Part shown: positions 7,621 to 10,209 of the stretch, piece after piece
How the letters are laid out: every line of letters starts with the position of its first letter
Numbering within the stretch: position 1 is the stretch's first letter
Assembly (NCBI GenBank): GCA_028694715.1
Contig: JAQVKJ010000022.1
Coordinates: forward strand, 1-10,209
From: Weeksellaceae bacterium
GTDB taxonomy: Bacteria > Bacteroidota > Bacteroidia > Flavobacteriales > Weeksellaceae
Direction: 5' to 3'
Length of the DNA: 10,209 nucleotides
Notes under the pieces: generated by a model
The model's database searches: none
What the model saw: the letters and a program-made list of their open reading frames with translations, nothing else
Told to the model about the DNA's origin: nothing
Position numbers and translations under genes: made by a program

Positions 7621-7652
7621 CAAATGTATTAAAGTTTTGAAAAGCCTTCAAA
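7621..7652 (-). promoter_or_regulatory. Promoter of the ABC exporter gene (-33 TTTG, -7 TACATTTG)
   Basis: On the minus strand TTTG (7649-7652) is followed by a 20-nt spacer and TACATTTG (7621-7628), a perfect match to the Bacteroidota sigma factor consensus at both elements. The -33 part lies inside the last codons of the TIGR02757 gene and the -7 part directly follows its stop. Only 4 nt separate the -7 box from the exporter ATG, so the transcript should be leaderless or nearly so. Confidence 0.6.
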
Positions 7653-8402
7653 AACGCCCAGCCCAAACAAAGCAAAATCATATTTGACCGGATCGAGCGG
7701 ATCCATTTTTTTGAGTTTGGTATTTAGTTCGGTTGCGGCCTTCCAATCGTTTGGTTTTCTATTGAGCAATCCGAGTTTTCGTGCTACATTTCCAGAATGA
7801 ATATCCAACGGACAAACCAGTTGTGCGGTAGAGATGTTTTGCCAAATTCCAAAATCAACACCCCCGGCTGAATTCCTCACCATCCACCTCAAAAACATGT
7901 TCAGCCGTTTGGCAGCAGAACCCGAAGCAGGACTCGACAGATGTTTTCTGGAACGCATCTGGTGTGGTGTTTCTATAAAAACCGACCTGAAATTTTCAAT
8001 CGCTCTAAAACTGTCTTCGTCGGTTTTTGAAAAACTGAAAACGGATTCAAGCCCACCATGATTGATGTAGATATTCTGGAGCGAACGAATAAAAAAATCG
8101 GCATCTACTGCGTTGAAAGTCCGGTGTTTGAAACCTTCGATTTTATGGAAATCGGTGTCGGAATATTCCATCACAAATTCAAAAGGAGAATTGCCCATTC
8201 TTTCCATCAGCTCCTTTGATTTTGATACAATCATTTTTCGGTTTCCCCAAGCCATGGTTGCGGTCAGAAAAGCAGAAATCTCAATGTCTTCCTTGAGCGA
8301 ATACGCATGTGGCACCTGAATTGGGTCGCTTGTAATAAATTCAGCATTGTGATATTGTAACACTTTTTGGTTTAGAAATTCTTTGAGCTCTTCGGTTTTC
8401 AT
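7629..8402 (-). CDS. TIGR02757 (DUF2400) family protein, HhH-GPD glycosylase-like
   Basis: This 257-residue protein belongs to the TIGR02757/DUF2400 family, annotated as conserved hypothetical. Visible landmarks are WGNRK (52-56), GFKHRTFNAVDADF (90-103), a conserved basic helix GSAAKRLNMFLRWMVR (161-176), PLDIHSGNVARKLGLL (198-213) and DPVKYDFALFGLG (237-249). The last two blocks match the C-terminal part of HhH-GPD DNA glycosylases (compare VDTHIFRVCNR and the later HHWLILHGR of endonuclease III), making Asp200 a candidate catalytic Asp and Lys165 a candidate Schiff-base Lys. A role in base excision repair is inference. I chose the ATG at 8402 because it overlaps the upstream stop as ATGA (8399-8402); a 45-residue upstream extension would run into the previous gene. 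It is third in the lolD-like operon. Confidence 0.85.
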   Translation of the reverse strand: MKTEELKEFLNQKVLQYHNAEFITSDPIQVPHAYSLKEDIEISAFLTATMAWGNRKMIVSKSKELMERMGNSPFEFVMEYSDTDFHKIEGFKHRTFNAVDADFFIRSLQNIYINHGGLESVFSFSKTDEDSFRAIENFRSVFIETPHQMRSRKHLSSPASGSAAKRLNMFLRWMVRNSAGGVDFGIWQNISTAQLVCPLDIHSGNVARKLGLLNRKPNDWKAATELNTKLKKMDPLDPVKYDFALFGLGVFEGFSKL

Positions 8403-10093
8403 TCTTCGGTTTTTAGGCTTATAAATCCGTCTTTGATTCGTTCGCTTCTCAATTGTGGTCTGAGTTGTATTTCCTCTTTGAAGAAATTGACCATGAGTTG
8501 ATTGACCGCTGGGAGTTGGCCATCGCCAGTCAGCCATAAATGAGTGTTCACCGGGGAGTTGTATTTGAAATTCCCTTCGGTGATTTCCTTGTATTTGTAT
8601 TCGTATTGTGAATTTTTGTGGGGTTTCAGAAGATATGAAATCTTGAAGGTTTTGGTCGTGGTGCGCATAAATTTGTTGTTGGTAAATGCCTTGAAATTGA
8701 TGTTGAAAGTAAGGGGTACAAATACAAGTATAATGCTAAACAATAACATTGATTTTAGTTTTCTGAGTCTGAATTGCTGTATTTGTAAACTGACGACAAT
8801 CAAGCCCAAAACCAGAATAATATGGAAGAAAAATCTGTACTGAGGCGAGGTGAAATACAGTATCATAAATTGGCAGAATCCAGTGAGGTAAATCCAAAAG
8901 AATGCTTTGTTTTTTCTAATCCAGAGCGGAAAGGTAATCAGAAGCGCCAAAATCAGTTGATTAAAAAATCCGTGCAATTTTGGGCTGAAGACCCATTTTT
9001 GAAATTTGGTGAGTGGTGACCAATTTTTGAAATCTTCTAATTCGGTTTCCGGAGAATTGAATGCGTGGAATTGTGTGTAGTCATAATAAAGTTGTTGTAG
9101 CTGACCGGGCATTTTCCAATCGGGATTAACAAGCTCTCCGAGCCAGTTGGACGGATAAAGCAGATAACCAGTGATGATGTAATTTTTTGAACAAAATGCA
9201 GTCAAAGCAGTGATGCAAAGCATAAATACAATCGGAAATGCTTTTTTGAACTCCCTGCTTTTGAACAACAATACAATGGGCAACATCAAAACCGGAAAAG
9301 AAGAAATTTTTGAGAGTACCAGGAGCAGGCCAAAAATAAAGAGCAAGAAGATGTATTCTTTGGATGGTTTTTCGAATTCATTAATAAATATCCAGACCAT
9401 GAGTGGGAAAATTAGATAAACCTGCAGGTCGGGTGAGGGTGCATCCAGAAATCTGAACAGAAAAATAGAAGTGATAAAAATGAATCCGATAAACAAATCA
9501 GGCAGATTTCTTTCTTTGGAGAAATGATTCAGCCTGTCAAAACCAAAAAAGGCAACCACCACCAGCAGAAAACCGTTCAGGTCATTCAGAAAATCAACCC
9601 AAAAACCAAAATTGAAACTGCTTTGCAACAGATGCCAGCCGGACATCTGACCAAAAAACGGATGAATATTGGCCAGGCCTTTGACCAAACCGTATTCGTT
9701 GACCCATCGGATGCTTTGGATGTAGTAGGATTCATTGTCAGGCAAATAGGGGGATACAGAAGACTGCATCAGTGCAGCGATTCCGATGAGACCAAAAATC
9801 AGTTTTGTAAAAGTTCTCCAATTTTGGAAATCCTTGAAAGACTGTTTGAAAAGAATTCTGATTTCTTTTCTGTAAACTAAAATCAAAGAAGCAGAAAAAC
9901 CCGAATTGAATGCGTAAAAAACGGTTGAAGTTGCAAAAAACAAGCCCCAGAAATGAATCAATAAAAGCTGAAAAAACAGCCCCGATAAGATTAGAAAAAC
10001 CAGGTTTTTTGGTTTGGCAATGGCAAAGAGCAGACTGCCCATTCCTACGGAGATGAACAGCATATACAACCATGAAATCAGAATGAGTATCAT
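8399..10093 (-). CDS. LIC_10190-like polytopic membrane protein, possible GT-C glycosyltransferase
   Basis: This 564-residue protein has about ten or more hydrophobic segments from residue 1 to about 465, then a soluble tail (about 480-564). After the first helices comes a loop with PDNESYYIQSIRWVNEYG (118-135) and GLANIHPFFG (139-148), followed later by SPDLQVYL (220-227). An acidic loop motif of this form after the first membrane helices is typical of GT-C-fold glycosyltransferases that use lipid-linked sugar donors, so an envelope glycosylation role is plausible. The family is usually labelled only LIC_10190 family membrane protein; I recognise it by pattern, not by alignment. Donor and acceptor are unknown. 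It starts 2 nt after the stop of the lolD-like gene, and its TGA overlaps the next ATG as ATGA, so translation is probably coupled. Confidence 0.75.
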   Translation of the reverse strand: MILILISWLYMLFISVGMGSLLFAIAKPKNLVFLILSGLFFQLLLIHFWGLFFATSTVFYAFNSGFSASLILVYRKEIRILFKQSFKDFQNWRTFTKLIFGLIGIAALMQSSVSPYLPDNESYYIQSIRWVNEYGLVKGLANIHPFFGQMSGWHLLQSSFNFGFWVDFLNDLNGFLLVVVAFFGFDRLNHFSKERNLPDLFIGFIFITSIFLFRFLDAPSPDLQVYLIFPLMVWIFINEFEKPSKEYIFLLFIFGLLLVLSKISSFPVLMLPIVLLFKSREFKKAFPIVFMLCITALTAFCSKNYIITGYLLYPSNWLGELVNPDWKMPGQLQQLYYDYTQFHAFNSPETELEDFKNWSPLTKFQKWVFSPKLHGFFNQLILALLITFPLWIRKNKAFFWIYLTGFCQFMILYFTSPQYRFFFHIILVLGLIVVSLQIQQFRLRKLKSMLLFSIILVFVPLTFNINFKAFTNNKFMRTTTKTFKISYLLKPHKNSQYEYKYKEITEGNFKYNSPVNTHLWLTGDGQLPAVNQLMVNFFKEEIQLRPQLRSERIKDGFISLKTEE

Positions 10094-10095
10094 TG

Positions 10096-10209
10096 TCAGA
10101 GTTCAAAGCGACCGTCTATCATTTGGAGTTTTCTGTCGGCCATGTCTGCCAGTTCTTCGTTGTGGGTAACGATGACAAAGGTCTGGCCGAATTCCTCCCT
10201 CAATCTGAA
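10096..10209 (-). CDS. LolD-like ABC transporter ATP-binding protein (C-terminus only)
   Basis: The window end cuts this gene; only the last 37 residues and the TGA stop remain. They read [20 protein letters not shown], then [15 protein letters not shown]. The VTHN segment is the switch (H-loop) His of an ABC ATPase, and the ending matches LolD-type ATPases of lipoprotein-release systems (LolCDE) and the related MacB group. Without the Walker A and signature regions the exact subfamily cannot be fixed, so I give no gene symbol. It is the first visible gene of the operon: the stop is 2 nt from the start of the LIC_10190-like gene. Confidence 0.8.
   Translation of the reverse strand, partial: FRLREEFGQTFVIVTHNEELADMADRKLQMIDGRFEL

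Noticed and set aside
8403..8537. 45-residue N-terminal extension of the TIGR02757 protein
   Set aside because: It lies entirely inside the 3' end of the upstream membrane protein gene in another frame; the ATGA overlap at 8399-8402 gives a natural start.
9738..10106. 122-codon alternate frame inside the LIC_10190-like gene
   Set aside because: Same strand, other frame, overlapping a well-supported gene that is tightly coupled to both neighbours.

Overview
The window looks like chromosomal DNA of a Bacteroidota bacterium, most likely of the class Flavobacteriia. Three things point there: AT-rich non-coding DNA, copies of the Bacteroidota -7 promoter element TAnnTTTG in front of several genes instead of Shine-Dalgarno leaders, and family variants typical of that phylum (an FPGC-type TonB C-terminal domain protein, a MetG with KISTS, a TIGR02757 protein, a LIC_10190-like membrane protein). 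The species cannot be named from the sequence alone. I see no phage, insertion sequence, CRISPR array, tRNA or rRNA; this is mostly core genome.

Left part (1-3497), minus strand: metG (methionyl-tRNA synthetase) is followed by a likely hairpin terminator, then a DedA-family membrane protein, then a secreted TonB-C-terminal-domain-like protein with an unusual C-terminal extension. Positions 3498-3642 form a divergent promoter region with a recognisable -7 box on each strand.

Middle (3643-5817), plus strand: a two-transmembrane protein with a probable PH-like tail, then a 366-bp gap holding two overlapping small open reading frames (44 and 42 codons, the second a plausible single-pass membrane peptide), then der, the two-G-domain ribosome assembly GTPase. 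Its -7 promoter box sits only 4 nt before the ATG.

Right part (5829-10209), minus strand: reading in the direction of transcription, the C-terminus of a LolD-like ABC ATPase (cut by the window end), a polytopic GT-C-like membrane protein of the LIC_10190 type, a TIGR02757/DUF2400 protein, and an ABC exporter half-transporter. The first three are packed with a 2-nt gap and an ATGA stop/start overlap, so they form an operon. The ABC exporter has its own promoter in and just after the 3' end of the TIGR02757 gene, again with the -7 box 4 nt from the ATG. The exporter converges on der with only 11 nt between stop codons.

The most interesting points are the TIGR02757 protein, whose C-terminal half carries the signature of an HhH-GPD DNA glycosylase (including a candidate catalytic Asp and Lys) although the family is annotated only as conserved hypothetical, and the very short or leaderless transcripts predicted for der and the ABC exporter.
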